A DNA stretch of 64,000 bases from Bradyrhizobium sp. CB2312. GTDB taxonomy: Bacteria > Pseudomonadota > Alphaproteobacteria > Rhizobiales > Xanthobacteraceae. Both the position numbers and the translations under genes were made by a program. Within the stretch, counting starts at the first letter, position 1. Each line of letters starts with the position of its first letter. This document shows, piece after piece, positions 19,083 through 32,069 of this stretch. The stretch lies in assembly GCF_029714425.1 (NCBI RefSeq), contig NZ_CP121668.1, positions 4,547,501-4,611,500 on the forward strand, read 5' to 3'. The notes below the pieces were generated by a model. It was given only the letters and a program-made list of their open reading frames with translations. It was not told where the DNA came from and did no database searches.

Positions 19083-19625
19083 TCAGTAGGTTCTGGCCGC
19101 CTGCGGCAGAGGGGCGCGGACGGAATTGTTGATCACGACCGTTCCCAGCACGAAATCGTGCAGCAGGCGCCGGCGGCCGTTGAACAGGCCGACCAGCACC
19201 ACGAAGGGCGTCAGGAACGAGACCGTCACCCAGAACAGCACGGCATGGGTGGCGCCGAGCACGAAATAGCCCGGCGCGCCGTACCAGGTGCGCAGCTCCA
19301 GATCCATCAGGCGCATGCCGATCGTTGCGGACGAGGGGCCGCCGATGCAGGCGCCATAATAGACAATGGCCCAGACCACGGAGGCCGGCCAGGCGATCCC
19401 GAACAGCAGGAAGCCGACGCCGAGCGTGACCACGCCGAACACGAAAATGAAGATGTAGCCGAGGATCACCGGCACCGAGATGATGACGAGGTCGATCAGG
19501 AAGGCGAACGCCCGCCGCGTCGCAACGCCGCGGAACAGTTCCGGATGCAGGTCAGGGTCGTAGGCGTGCGGCTGCATCGCGCCGTCATTGCGCCAGGCGC
19601 CTGAACTACCCGAGTCATACGACAT
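19083..19625 (-). CDS. RDD-family membrane protein
   Basis: 180 residues from ATG 19625, with GGAGG upstream. Residues about 35-60 (GVATRRAFAFLIDLVIISVP) hold the R-x-x-A-x-x-x-D signature of RDD proteins, followed by three to four transmembrane helices and the family's GGPSSATIGMRLMDLEL. RDD proteins are inner-membrane; some act in Na+/H+ exchange, most are uncharacterised. Confidence 0.8.
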   Translation of the reverse strand: MSYDSGSSGAWRNDGAMQPHAYDPDLHPELFRGVATRRAFAFLIDLVIISVPVILGYIFIFVFGVVTLGVGFLLFGIAWPASVVWAIVYYGACIGGPSSATIGMRLMDLELRTWYGAPGYFVLGATHAVLFWVTVSFLTPFVVLVGLFNGRRRLLHDFVLGTVVINNSVRAPLPQAARTY

Positions 19626-19749
19626 GATCCGTCCTCCGGAGCAAAACCCTCGAGGCAGGACATGGGAACAGGCCATCCCCGTGCCAAGGGCGCGCGGGTG
19701 TCAACAAGCCGAAATATTCCGGCGATTCGGGGGCGGTTCTCTTACCGCT

Positions 19750-19788
19750 GTCATTACGGGGCGGTCCGTCGCATCGCCCCGGAATGAC
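19750..19788. repeat. Dispersed palindromic repeat (GTCATTxCGGGGCG type)
   Basis: Arms GTCATTACGGGGCG and CGCCCCGGAATGAC pair with one mismatch around 11 bases. The same arm sequence flanks the larger repeat at 31961-32061, so this is a multi-copy element in this genome. Confidence 0.7.
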
Positions 19789-19799
19789 ATGGGCAGTGC

Positions 19800-19933
19800 C
19801 GTAGGGTGGGTAAAGGCGCGCAGCGCCGTGCCCCACCATTGCTCGCTGTCGTGCACGATGGATGGATTGGTGGGCACGCTTTCCGCCTTCGCTCTTCGAG
19901 CTACGGCGGACAAGTCGCTTTGCCCACCCTACG
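19800..19933. repeat. Dispersed inverted repeat ending at hemB
   Basis: CGTAGGGTGGG at the left and CCCACCCTACG at the right bound a 134-base unit that stops 5 bases short of the hemB stop codon. The termini resemble those of the repeat at 21637-21717 (GTAGGATGGG...CCCATCCTAC). It may act as the hemB transcription terminator. Confidence 0.6.
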
Positions 19934-19938
19934 AGAGC

Positions 19939-21614
<1,676 letters not shown>

Positions 21615-21636
21615 CGGTTGGGCGTGCGGGCATGTT

Positions 21637-21717
21637 GTAGGATGGGTAGAGCGAAGCGAAACCCATCAGCGACTTGCGCCTCCGTCGATGGGTTTCGCTT
21701 CGCTCTACCCATCCTAC
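21637..21717. repeat. Perfect 31-bp-arm inverted repeat
   Basis: Arms 21637-21667 and 21687-21717 are perfectly complementary over 31 bases with a 19-base loop. It lies 22 bases downstream of the DUF6163-like gene. The rest of the gap to 22109 holds a 14-base palindrome (CCGTTTCGAAACGG, 21847-21860) and an AT-rich promoter-like stretch before the MarR gene; no coding signal was found there. Confidence 0.8.
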
Positions 21718-22109
21718 GATCTGTTCAACTCCGGGACATGAGAGTGTGAAGCTCGCGAAGTCGTGCGCGATTGGTTGACCGCTGGTTGCCTAAAATTCGC
21801 GGTAAGTTTTCATTGACCAGTCCTTTCCGCCACAGCTGTTACGCGGCCGTTTCGAAACGGGGCGGGGCTGTTCTGGAATGCGACAGATGCGGCGGACGGA
21901 GGGTGAACAGGACCTTGCGAAGGTCAACAGAGGGTTGCGAAAAGTCCTTCTGGCACAGGCTTAATCCGCAATTCACTGTCTTAAATTCATGATCTCTTTA
22001 TTCTCTTATTTAAGCCGATCTTCAAACGCCCCCCTTAAGTTGCACCTATCAGGCGGGACACAAGTTTCGTCGAATAAGTGTCGATAAAAACGACAACAGG
22101 GGAAGTGTC

Positions 22110-22628
22110 ATGATGAAAGCCGTCGCAACTGCGGCAGATACCGCAGAGCGCGTATCCGGCCCCCAGGGTTCGGTGCAGTCGCTCTATCTGGAAGCTTTGA
22201 CTCTGGTGGAGCGGCTGCATCGCCGTCTCCTCGACGTCATCAAGGACGAGTTCGATCGCCGCGGCCGCGCGGACATCAATTCGGTGCAGGCGCTCTTGCT
22301 CTACAATATCGGCGACAAGGAGCTGACCGCGGGCGAGCTGCGCACGCGCGGTTACTATCTCGGCTCCAACGTCTCCTACAATCTGAAGAAGCTCGTCGAG
22401 CTCGGCTTCCTCGATCATCAGCGTTCGCGCGTTGATCGCCGCTCGGTGCGCATCCGCCTGACCCCGCAGGGCCAGGAAGTCCGCCGCATCGTCGACGCGC
22501 TCTATCAGAAGCACGTCAAGACGGTCGAGCAGGTCGGCGGCATCTCGGGCGAGGAGTTCTCCACGCTCAACAAGTCGCTGCACCGTCTCGAGCGGTTCTG
22601 GACCGACCAGATCCTGTACCGGCTCTGA
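22110..22628 (+). CDS. MarR-family winged-helix regulator (LdtR-like)
   Basis: 172 residues from ATG 22110. The winged-helix region includes ALLLYNIGDKELTAGELRTR, recognition helix GYYLGSNVSYNLKKLVELGF and wing RSRVDRRSVRIRLTPQG. The long N-terminal helix (LYLEALTLVERLHRRLLDVI) gives the dimer interface. The overall sequence resembles the conserved alphaproteobacterial regulator LdtR, which controls an L,D-transpeptidase in other genera; no such target gene is adjacent here. A 495-base upstream gap with AT-rich sequence likely holds its promoter. Confidence 0.8.
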   Translation: MMKAVATAADTAERVSGPQGSVQSLYLEALTLVERLHRRLLDVIKDEFDRRGRADINSVQALLLYNIGDKELTAGELRTRGYYLGSNVSYNLKKLVELGFLDHQRSRVDRRSVRIRLTPQGQEVRRIVDALYQKHVKTVEQVGGISGEEFSTLNKSLHRLERFWTDQILYRL

Positions 22629-22824
22629 GCTTTTACGAGGGATCAAGGCCAAGCCGGCCCCGCAACAAGACCGGCAAGCCTCCCGAACGTGCCTAACTTC
22701 CCCAAGCGCGCCGGCCCGGCTTTGCCCGGACCGGTGCGTTTTGCATTTGTGCGGTTGCGAAAAAAATAGCCGGCACCGCGGAACCAGTCTTGGGCTCGGC
22801 GCTTATCTCCTTCGGATCGGAGAA

Positions 22825-23067
22825 ATGTCGATGCTGGTCGAGCGCGGGCTTCAGGCGATGAACGTGGAACTCGTGAGCGAGGCCTACGCCATCGCCGCGA
22901 ATTACCTCCGCCGTTCCGGCGCGATCCCCGACTCCCTCGTCACCGACGAACGCCTGCTCGGGATCATCATCAAGCTGCTCCAGCAGGGCGAATTCAACAA
23001 GATCAGGCTCGCCAACAAGGCCATCGTCCGCTTCGAGGCTGAGGCCGAGGCCCGCGCGGTTGCCTGA
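22825..23067 (+). CDS. Small conserved hypothetical protein
   Basis: 80 residues from ATG 22825, with a GGAGAA ribosome site. It is mostly helical: LQAMNVELVSEAYAIAANYL, then SLVTDERLLGIIIKLLQQGE, with no membrane segment or catalytic motif. It is followed after 37 bases by another small gene in the same direction, so the two may form an operon. Function unknown. Confidence 0.6.
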   Translation: MSMLVERGLQAMNVELVSEAYAIAANYLRRSGAIPDSLVTDERLLGIIIKLLQQGEFNKIRLANKAIVRFEAEAEARAVA

Positions 23068-23104
23068 TCAAGACTCCCCGAAATTGGAAGAACCAGAGGG
23101 TGCC

Positions 23105-23326
23105 ATGGAAGCCGCCATTGATCGCATCATGCAGACCTATGACCTGCTCGCCAACCGCACCGCTGCGGCCAGCGAGGAGGCGCGCATGAAGGTGACGAAC
23201 TACCTCAATATTCTGGTAGAAGCTGGCGAGAAGGACACCCACAGGTTGACGGTGTGCGGCCTGACCTATCTGCGCCAGCTCGACGGCAGCGTGGATCCGG
23301 TGAAGGCGGGGTATACGGGGCTCTAG
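23105..23326 (+). CDS. Small conserved hypothetical protein
   Basis: 73 residues from ATG 23105. Helical N-terminal part (AAIDRIMQTYDLLANRTAAA) followed by VTNYLNILVEAGEKDTHRLT and a C-terminus KAGYTGL. No recognised domain. It is downstream of and close to another small gene; the next 271 bases before glyA hold no gene. Confidence 0.6.
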   Translation: MEAAIDRIMQTYDLLANRTAAASEEARMKVTNYLNILVEAGEKDTHRLTVCGLTYLRQLDGSVDPVKAGYTGL

Positions 23327-23597
23327 GGGCGACTGGCCCTTATCGGTTTGGGCCCGGCATGGGGGATTTGAGGTCCAAAGCGGCCTCATCAGACGGATCG
23401 GCAAGGGAGCGGTTTCATACAACCCGCGTTGGGGCCGAAAACCTTCAATCCCCACCATATCTTGCATAAATATCAGGCCCGACCCGCAAATGCTTGGCCG
23501 GGGGCGGCCGATGTGGTAGATCGCGCGTGCTTCCGATCGCCACACCAGACCCGCCCGTAGCCTGCCAAAAGGCTGCGGCGGTGGAGATATTCGCAAG

Positions 23598-24896
23598 ATG
23601 ACCCTCGCAAAGACCGCCTCTGCGCCCGATTCGTTTTTCACCGCCTCGCTCGAGCAGGCCGACCCGGAAATCGCCGCCGCCATCAAGGGCGAGCTCGGCC
23701 GGCAGCGCCACGAGGTCGAACTGATCGCGTCCGAGAACATCGTCAGCCGGGCCGTGCTGGAAGCGCAGGGTTCGGTGATGACCAACAAGTACGCAGAGGG
23801 TTATCCGGGCGCGCGGTATTACGGCGGTTGTGAGTGGGTCGACGTCGCCGAGAACCTCGCGATCGATCGCGCCAAGAAGCTGTTCGGCGCCAACTTCGCC
23901 AACGTGCAGCCGAACTCCGGCAGCCAGATGAACCAGGCTGTGTTCCTGGCACTGCTCCAGCCCGGCGACACCTTCATGGGTCTCGACCTTGCGGCCGGCG
24001 GCCATCTCACCCATGGCTCGCCCGTCAACATGAGCGGCAAATGGTTCAAGGCCGCGCACTACACCGTGCGCCGCGAGGACCAGATCATCGACATGGACGC
24101 GGTCCAGAAGCAGGCTGAAGAGGTCAAGCCGAAGCTGATCGTCGCTGGCGGCTCGGCCTATTCGCGTGCCTGGGACTTCAAGCGCTTCCGCGAGATCGCG
24201 GACAGCGTCGGCGCGTATCTGCTGGTCGACATGGCCCACTTCGCCGGCCTCGTCGCCGGCGGCGTGCATGCCTCCCCCGTGCCCTATGCCCACGTCACCA
24301 CCACGACGACGCACAAGTCGCTGCGCGGTCCGCGCGGCGGCCTGATCCTCTCCAACGATGAGGTGCTCGCCAAGAAGCTCAACTCGGCGATCTTCCCGGG
24401 TCTGCAGGGCGGTCCGCTGATGCATGTGATCGCGGCGAAGGCGGTCGCCTTCGGCGAGGCGCTGCGTCCGGACTTCAAGGTCTACGCGAAGAACGTCGTC
24501 GAGAACGCCAAGGCGCTGGCCGAGGCGATGAAGAGCCATGGCTTCGACATTGTCTCGGGCGGCACCGATAACCATCTGATGCTGGTTGACCTCCGGCCGA
24601 AGGGCCTGAAGGGCAACGTCTCGGAGAAGGCGCTGGTTCGCGCCGCCATCACCTGCAACAAGAACGGCATTCCGTTCGACCCCGAAAAGCCCTTTGTCAC
24701 CTCGGGCCTGCGTCTCGGCACGCCCGCGGCGACGACCCGCGGCTTCGGCGTCGCTGAATTCCAGCAGGTCGGCGGCATGATCGCCGAGGTCCTGAACGCG
24801 ATCGCACAGTCCGACGACGGCAAGGCGCCGCTGGTCGAGGCCGCGATCAAGGAACGGGTCAAGGCGCTCACCGACCGGTTCCCGATCTACCAGTAA
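23598..24896 (+). CDS. glyA: Serine hydroxymethyltransferase
   Basis: 432 residues, full length. It interconverts serine and glycine, loading a one-carbon unit on tetrahydrofolate. Seen are [19 protein letters not shown] near the N-terminus, the Tyr/Glu region [15 protein letters not shown], and the PLP-lysine motif [16 protein letters not shown]. It heads the glyA-nrdR-ribD-ribE-ribH-nusB-thiL cluster conserved in alphaproteobacteria; nrdR begins 15 bases after its stop. Confidence 0.97.
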   Translation: MTLAKTASAPDSFFTASLEQADPEIAAAIKGELGRQRHEVELIASENIVSRAVLEAQGSVMTNKYAEGYPGARYYGGCEWVDVAENLAIDRAKKLFGANFANVQPNSGSQMNQAVFLALLQPGDTFMGLDLAAGGHLTHGSPVNMSGKWFKAAHYTVRREDQIIDMDAVQKQAEEVKPKLIVAGGSAYSRAWDFKRFREIADSVGAYLLVDMAHFAGLVAGGVHASPVPYAHVTTTTTHKSLRGPRGGLILSNDEVLAKKLNSAIFPGLQGGPLMHVIAAKAVAFGEALRPDFKVYAKNVVENAKALAEAMKSHGFDIVSGGTDNHLMLVDLRPKGLKGNVSEKALVRAAITCNKNGIPFDPEKPFVTSGLRLGTPAATTRGFGVAEFQQVGGMIAEVLNAIAQSDDGKAPLVEAAIKERVKALTDRFPIYQ

Positions 24897-24911
24897 GGTC
24901 AAGGCAAACGG

Positions 24912-25394
24912 ATGCGCTGCCCGAACTGCAACAGTCTCGATACGCAGGTAAAGGACTCGCGTCCGACCGAGGATTCTTCCGTCATCCGCAGGCGGCGCGT
25001 GTGCGTCGCCTGCAATTTCCGCTTCACCACCTTCGAGCGCGTGCAGCTGCGCGAGCTCACGGTGATCAAGCGCAACGGCCGCCGCGTGCCGTTCGACCGC
25101 GACAAGCTGATGCGCTCGGTGCAGATTTCCTTGCGCAAGCGGCAGGTCGAGCCGGAGCGGGTGGAGAAGATGGTCTCCACCATCGTGCGCGAGCTCGAGA
25201 CCGGCGGTGAGGCCGAGATCTCCTCCGAGGTGATCGGCGAGACCGTGATGGAGCATCTGCGCACGCTCGACGACGTCGCCTATGTGCGCTTCGCCTCCGT
25301 CTACCGCAATTTCCGCGAGGCCAAGGATTTCGCCGAGGTGCTCGGCGAGCTCTCCGGTGAGGAGGAAGCGCGGCTCGCCGCGATCCGCAAATGA
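24912..25394 (+). CDS. nrdR: Transcriptional repressor NrdR
   Basis: 160 residues. Zinc ribbon at residues 1-35 ([31 protein letters not shown]) and an ATP-cone domain from residue 47 ([20 protein letters not shown]). NrdR senses the ATP/dATP ratio and represses ribonucleotide reductase genes. The stop overlaps the ribD start (ATGA at 25391-25394). Confidence 0.96.
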   Translation: MRCPNCNSLDTQVKDSRPTEDSSVIRRRRVCVACNFRFTTFERVQLRELTVIKRNGRRVPFDRDKLMRSVQISLRKRQVEPERVEKMVSTIVRELETGGEAEISSEVIGETVMEHLRTLDDVAYVRFASVYRNFREAKDFAEVLGELSGEEEARLAAIRK

Positions 25395-26539
25395 TCTTCC
25401 GCATCCTGGAAGATCAGTTCGCGCAGAAGGCCCGCGAGGCCAAAGACGCCGATCGACGCTTCATGGAGCTGGCACTCTCGCTCGGCCGGCGCGGGCAGGG
25501 GCGTACCTGGCCGAACCCGGCCGTGGGCGCCGTCATCGTGAAAGACGGGGTGATCGTCGGCCGCGGCTGGACCCAGCCGGGTGGACGGCCGCATGGCGAG
25601 CCTGAAGCGCTGCGGCGCGCGGGCGGGGCTGCGCACGGCGCGACGCTCTACGTCACGCTGGAGCCGTGCTCGCATTTCGGCAAGTCGCCGCCGTGTGCGG
25701 ATGCGGTGATCGCGGCCGGCATCAAGCGGGTGGTTGCGGCGATCGAAGATCCCAATCCGGAGGTCGCAGGGCAGGGCCATGCGCGCCTGCGCGCGGCCGG
25801 CATCACGGTGGATGTGGGCCTGTGCGCGGCGGACGCCGCCTTCGACCACGCCGGTCATTTCCGCCGTATCCGCGACAAGCGCCCACATGTCATCCTGAAG
25901 CTTGCGGTCTCGCCCGACGGCAAGATCGGCGCGGCCGGCGGCAAGCCGGTTGCGATCACCGGCGAGGCCGTGCGCAACCGCGTGCATCTCTTGCGCGCGC
26001 AGAGTGACGCCATCCTCGTCGGCATCGGCACGGTGCTGGCGGACGATCCGCAGCTCAACTGCCGCCTGCCGGGCATGGAAGCACGTTCTCCGGTACGGGT
26101 GGTGCTCGACCGGAGCCTGCGCATTCCCGCATCGAGCCTGCTCATGCGCTCCGCGCGCGAGACGCCGCTCTGGGTGCTCGCTTCCGAGCTTGCCGAAGCG
26201 GCCGCCGTGACCCGCCTCGGTGCGGCCGGTGCACAGATCATGCGCATGCCTCCGGGCGGTGCATCCGGCCTGGATCTTCCGGCGGCGCTGCATGCGCTGG
26301 CCGAGAAGGGCATCACGCGGCTGATGGTTGAAGGCGGTAGCCGTGTTGCGGCATCGTTCGTGACTGCCGATCTCGTTGACGAAATCTGGCTGTTCCGCGG
26401 GACGGAAGCGGTCGGCGCCGACGGGGTGGATGCGCTCGATGCAATGCCCCTGTCGAAAATCACGCAGTCGCAGGCCTACAAGGTTCATGCTAGCGAGACC
26501 TTCGACAAGGATACTCTCACCGTCTACGAGCGCGCCTAG
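25391..26539 (+). CDS. ribD: Bifunctional riboflavin deaminase/reductase RibD
   Basis: 382 residues. The N-terminal deaminase has the zinc-site motifs [11 protein letters not shown] and [17 protein letters not shown]. The reductase half begins [16 protein letters not shown] and contains [13 protein letters not shown]. It catalyses the second and third steps of riboflavin synthesis from GTP. The ATG overlaps the nrdR stop by 4 bases, so translation is probably coupled. No FMN riboswitch is seen before it. Confidence 0.95.
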   Translation: MIFRILEDQFAQKAREAKDADRRFMELALSLGRRGQGRTWPNPAVGAVIVKDGVIVGRGWTQPGGRPHGEPEALRRAGGAAHGATLYVTLEPCSHFGKSPPCADAVIAAGIKRVVAAIEDPNPEVAGQGHARLRAAGITVDVGLCAADAAFDHAGHFRRIRDKRPHVILKLAVSPDGKIGAAGGKPVAITGEAVRNRVHLLRAQSDAILVGIGTVLADDPQLNCRLPGMEARSPVRVVLDRSLRIPASSLLMRSARETPLWVLASELAEAAAVTRLGAAGAQIMRMPPGGASGLDLPAALHALAEKGITRLMVEGGSRVAASFVTADLVDEIWLFRGTEAVGADGVDALDAMPLSKITQSQAYKVHASETFDKDTLTVYERA

Positions 26540-26540
26540 C

Positions 26541-27152
26541 ATGTTCACCGGCATTGTCACCGATATCGGCGAGATCGTCAGCTTCACGCCTGTGGCGCAG
26601 GGCCAGCTGCACCGCCTGCGCATCGCCTGCAGCTACGATCAGGCCACCATTGCCGATGGCGCCTCGATCGCCAGCAACGGCGTGTGCCTGACAGTGGTTG
26701 GTTCCGGCGTCGCAGGCGGCAAGACCTGGTATGACGTCGATGCCGCGGCGGAGACGCTGGCGCTGACGACGGCAAAGCACTGGAAGCTGGGCACGAAGCT
26801 CAATCTCGAACGCGCGCTGAAGATCGGCGACGAGCTCGGCGGCCATATCGTCGCCGGCCACGCCGACGGCGTTGCAACCCTGGTCAGCCGCGAGGACTTG
26901 CCCGATATGGCACGGTTCGAGCTCTCGACCACGCGGGAGCTGGCGCGCTTCATCGCCACCAAGGGCTCGATCACGCTCGACGGCGTCTCGCTGACGGTCA
27001 ATACGGTGAAGGACGTGACCTTTTCGGTGCTGATCATCCCGCACACGCTGACGGTCACGACGATCGGCGGCTGGAAGGCGGGCGACGAGGTCAATATCGA
27101 GGTCGATCTGATGGCCCGCTACGCGGCGCGGCTGACGGAAATGACAGTTTAA
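26541..27152 (+). CDS. ribE: Riboflavin synthase, alpha subunit
   Basis: 203 residues from ATG 26541, one base after the ribD stop. It begins with the family-diagnostic MFTGIVTDIGEIV. Two lumazine-binding barrels are seen, each with a GxH element (ELGGHIVAGHADGVATLV in the second). It dismutates 6,7-dimethyl-8-ribityllumazine to riboflavin. It lies in the rib operon, ahead of ribH. Confidence 0.95.
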   Translation: MFTGIVTDIGEIVSFTPVAQGQLHRLRIACSYDQATIADGASIASNGVCLTVVGSGVAGGKTWYDVDAAAETLALTTAKHWKLGTKLNLERALKIGDELGGHIVAGHADGVATLVSREDLPDMARFELSTTRELARFIATKGSITLDGVSLTVNTVKDVTFSVLIIPHTLTVTTIGGWKAGDEVNIEVDLMARYAARLTEMTV

Positions 27153-27214
27153 AACTTGGCTTACATGCTTCCGGCGACTACATAGCGCCGACCCCTTTCG
27201 AAACGGATTGAACG

Positions 27215-27703
27215 ATGGCAGACGCGCGGCGCGCACCCCTGAAGGACCAGACCGACATTTCCGGCGCACGGGCGCTGATTGTCGAGGCACGGTTCTATGA
27301 CGATCTCCAGGATGCGCTGCTGGACGGCGCGGTCGCCGAGCTGAAGGCGGCCGGCCTGACGCATGACGTGATCACGGTTCCCGGCGCGCTGGAGATCCCG
27401 GCGGCGGTGGCCATCGCGGTCGATGCGGCGGCGGCGAGCAAGCCATACGACGCCGTGATCGCGCTCGGCTGCGTGATCCGCGGCGACACCATCCATTTCG
27501 AGATCGTCTCGCAGGAATCCTCGCGCGCGCTGATGGACCTCGCGGTTTCGCGCAAGCTGCCGCTCGGCAACGGCATCCTCACCGTCAATAATGAGGACCA
27601 GGCCTGGGCGCGGGCGCGCGCCAGCGAACTGAACAAGGGCGGCGATGCCGCGCGCGCCGCGCTCGCGATGCTGCGCATCAAACGCCGCCTGGCGCGGGCT
27701 TGA
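27215..27703 (+). CDS. ribH: 6,7-dimethyl-8-ribityllumazine synthase
   Basis: 162 residues. Motifs [57 protein letters not shown] and [16 protein letters not shown] are those of RibH, which joins the ribitylamino-pyrimidine with a four-carbon unit. It lies 62 bases after ribE; nusB follows after 3 bases. Belongs to the cluster's core. Confidence 0.96.
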   Translation: MADARRAPLKDQTDISGARALIVEARFYDDLQDALLDGAVAELKAAGLTHDVITVPGALEIPAAVAIAVDAAAASKPYDAVIALGCVIRGDTIHFEIVSQESSRALMDLAVSRKLPLGNGILTVNNEDQAWARARASELNKGGDAARAALAMLRIKRRLARA

Positions 27704-27706
27704 GCA

Positions 27707-28204
27707 ATGGCTGAGAACACGAAAAAGCCGGCGTCTGCCACCGAGAAGAAAGCGAACCGGCGCGGTGCCGCGCGGCTCGCCGCCGTGCAGGCGCTGTACC
27801 AGATGGACATCGCCGGCGCCGGCATCAACGACATCTTCGCCGAGTTCGAGAGCCACTGGCTCGGCAACGAGGTCGAGGGCGACACCTACCTGCCGGCGGA
27901 AGCCGCTTTCTTCCGCGACGTCGTCTCTGGCGTCGTGCGCGACCAGAAGAGGCTCGATCCCCTGATCGACGAGGCGCTGTCCAAGGGCTGGCCGCTGAAG
28001 CGGATCGAGGCGATCCTGCGCGCGGTGTTGCGGGCAGGGGCGTACGAATTGGAGCACCGCAAGGACGTGCCGGGCCGCGTCGTCGTGTCAGAATATGTCG
28101 ACGTCGCGAATGCCTTCGTCGATCGTGAGGAGACCGGCATGGTCAATGCCGTGCTCGATCAGATCGGCCGCCAGTTTCGCGGTGACGAGTTCGGGCGGGG
28201 GTAG
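27707..28204 (+). CDS. nusB: Transcription antitermination factor NusB
   Basis: 165 residues. The helical NusB core is seen in RRGAARLAAVQALYQMDIAG at the start, IEAILRAVLRAGAYELEHRK mid-protein and VVVSEYVDVANAFVDREETG toward the end. With NusE it binds boxA RNA to support rRNA transcription. Its start lies 3 bases after the ribH stop. Confidence 0.96.
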   Translation: MAENTKKPASATEKKANRRGAARLAAVQALYQMDIAGAGINDIFAEFESHWLGNEVEGDTYLPAEAAFFRDVVSGVVRDQKRLDPLIDEALSKGWPLKRIEAILRAVLRAGAYELEHRKDVPGRVVVSEYVDVANAFVDREETGMVNAVLDQIGRQFRGDEFGRG

Positions 28205-28248
28205 TTTCCCGCAAGGGCGGTGAATTGATGCGAGACGGCTGCACCATA

Positions 28249-28366
28249 CTCCGCTGTCATCACCCGCGAAGGCGGGTGATCCAGTACGCCGCGGCCTATC
28301 GATTTAACACGACCGCCTCTGGAATACCGGATGATCGCCCGGTCAAGCCGGGCGATGACAGCGGAG
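28249..28366. repeat. Compound palindromic repeat between nusB and thiL
   Basis: The outer arms CTCCGCTGTCATCACCCG and CGGGCGATGACAGCGGAG pair with one mismatch. Each side also contains its own small hairpin (ACCCGCGAAGGCGGGT and CGCCCGGTCAAGCCGGGCG). This is the structure of the RPE-like dispersed elements common in Bradyrhizobium. Its right edge is only 15 bases from the thiL start. Confidence 0.75.
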
Positions 28367-28381
28367 AGTGGGGTTAGGCAA

Positions 28382-29371
28382 GTGGCAAACCCGCACAATC
28401 CCTCCGCCGAAGACTCCCTCATCGCCCGTTATTTCAAGCCGCTGGCGACCGATCCCGGTGCGTTCGGGCTGGTCGACGATGCCGCGGTCCTGTCCTCGTC
28501 CGGCGACGACATCGTCGTCACCACCGACGCCATTGTTGAAGGCGTGCATTATCTTGCCACCGACCCGCCCCACACGATCGCGCGAAAGGCGCTGCGGGTG
28601 AACCTGTCGGACCTCGCCGCCAAGGGGGCTGTGCCCGCCGGCTTCGTGCTGACGCTGGCGCTGCGTATCCAGGACGATGCATGGCTTCGGCCATTCGCGG
28701 ATGCGCTCGGCGAGGACGCAAAAACCTTCGCATGCCAGCTGCTCGGCGGCGACACGGTGTCGACGCCGGGGCCGCAGATGATCTCGATCACGGCGTTCGG
28801 GCGCGTGCCGAAGGGCCGGATGGTCGGCCGCACCGGCGCAAAGCCGGGCGACCGCATTCTGGTGACGGGAACGATCGGAGATGCCGCGCTCGGCCTCGGC
28901 GTGCTCACGGGTGGGGCGGTCGCGGCTGTGCTGAAGGACCACGCCGCGCAGGAGTACCTGATCGACCGCTATCGCGTTCCGCGGCCGCGCAATGCATTGG
29001 CGGGGGCGGTGCTTGCCCATGCGAGCGCATCGATGGATGTGTCCGATGGCTTGGCAGGTGATCTCGCCAAGCTCTGCGCCGCTTCCGGCGTCAGCGCCTT
29101 GATCGAGGCTGACCGCATTCCGAAATCACCTGCCGCCTCTCTCGCCATCTCCGCCGTCGGCCTCGAGAAGCTGGTGTCGGGCGGCGACGATTATGAAGTC
29201 CTGTGCACGGTTCCGGACGCGCGCTGCGCCGATTTCATGCGCGAGGCCGAACAGGCGGGAGTTCCCGTCTCGGCGATCGGCACCGTCGTCGTCGGCCGCG
29301 CCGCGCCGCGCTGGACGGACGCGCACGGCAACGAGATCGCGCTGCAGCGGCTCTCCTACAGCCATTTCTAG
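28382..29371 (+). CDS. thiL: Thiamine-monophosphate kinase
   Basis: 329 residues from GTG 28382; an earlier ATG at 28331 would lie inside the palindromic repeat and add a non-family extension. ThiL motifs seen: EDSLIARYFKPLA, VDDAAVLSSSGDDIVVTTD, RVNLSDLAAKGAVPAGF, ASMDVSDGLAGDL and SGGDDYEVLCTV. It phosphorylates thiamine monophosphate to the diphosphate. The repeat separates it from the rest of the operon, which may affect expression. Confidence 0.93.
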   Translation: MANPHNPSAEDSLIARYFKPLATDPGAFGLVDDAAVLSSSGDDIVVTTDAIVEGVHYLATDPPHTIARKALRVNLSDLAAKGAVPAGFVLTLALRIQDDAWLRPFADALGEDAKTFACQLLGGDTVSTPGPQMISITAFGRVPKGRMVGRTGAKPGDRILVTGTIGDAALGLGVLTGGAVAAVLKDHAAQEYLIDRYRVPRPRNALAGAVLAHASASMDVSDGLAGDLAKLCAASGVSALIEADRIPKSPAASLAISAVGLEKLVSGGDDYEVLCTVPDARCADFMREAEQAGVPVSAIGTVVVGRAAPRWTDAHGNEIALQRLSYSHF

Positions 29372-29675
29372 ATTCGGGTGTGACCTTGCGTCCGCAGCGA
29401 ACGCTGTCCCTCTGCATTTCCGCGATAACCGGGAAACATCGGCAATCGCAACTGACCTTCGAGATCGCGTCCTCATCCCGGCACCCCGTGAAGTCGGCGG
29501 CCTGAGCATGGCCGCGGCCGAGCTGAGCCCCGGTTCAAAGGTCTCCCGCATGCAATGGGCAAGGCGGCGGCCAAGTGCTGCTCAGTATTTGGCCTAAATA
29601 CTTGCCGAGATCGGCTTTTTCGGCCTCATCCGGCGTTGCACCCTCAATTTGATTTTGGCAAGCTCGCAACCGACT

Positions 29676-29697
29676 AAAGCCGCCTGGGGGCGGCTTT
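29676..29697 (+). terminator. Hairpin terminator upstream of hppA
   Basis: AAAGCCGCC-TGGG-GGCGGCTTT, a perfect 9-bp stem followed by a short T-containing stretch. It probably ends transcription from thiL. The rest of the 406-base thiL-hppA gap holds no convincing gene. Confidence 0.65.
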
Positions 29698-29777
29698 GTT
29701 CAAAATCAAGGCGCCATACCGCACGACGGACAACAAAAGGCGCCGGGGGTACATCAAGGATCTGAGGCAAAAATCAC

Positions 29778-31898
<2,121 letters not shown>

Positions 31899-31921
31899 GC
31901 GGTGCAGGCGAGAAAAGACAA

Positions 31922-31950
31922 AACCCCGCGGCGCGAGCCGCGGGGTTTTT
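31922..31950 (+). terminator. Rho-independent terminator of hppA
   Basis: AACCCCGCGGC-GCGA-GCCGCGGGGTT followed by a run of T. A classic GC-rich stem with a four-base loop, 23 bases after the hppA stop. Confidence 0.9.
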
Positions 31951-31960
31951 GTTTTCCGTC

Positions 31961-32061
31961 GTCATTCCGGGGCGGTCCGCAGGACCGAACGATGGTGCGC
32001 AATTGCGCACCTGAGAATCTCGAGATTCCGGGTTCGGCTCTTCGAGCCGCCCCGGAATGAC
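31961..32061. repeat. Dispersed palindromic repeat (GTCATTCCGGGGCGG arms)
   Basis: The outer 15-base arms (31961-31975, 32047-32061) are perfectly complementary; an internal GTGCGCAATTGCGCAC dyad lies between them. It shares arm sequence with 19750-19788. It lies between the hppA terminator and the convergent Bug-family gene, 9 bases from the latter's stop. Confidence 0.75.
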
Positions 32062-32069
32062 GCTGCGCA

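Noticed and set aside
23327..23597. Possible riboswitch before glyA
   Set aside because: No conserved glycine, SAM or folate aptamer core could be read in the leader.
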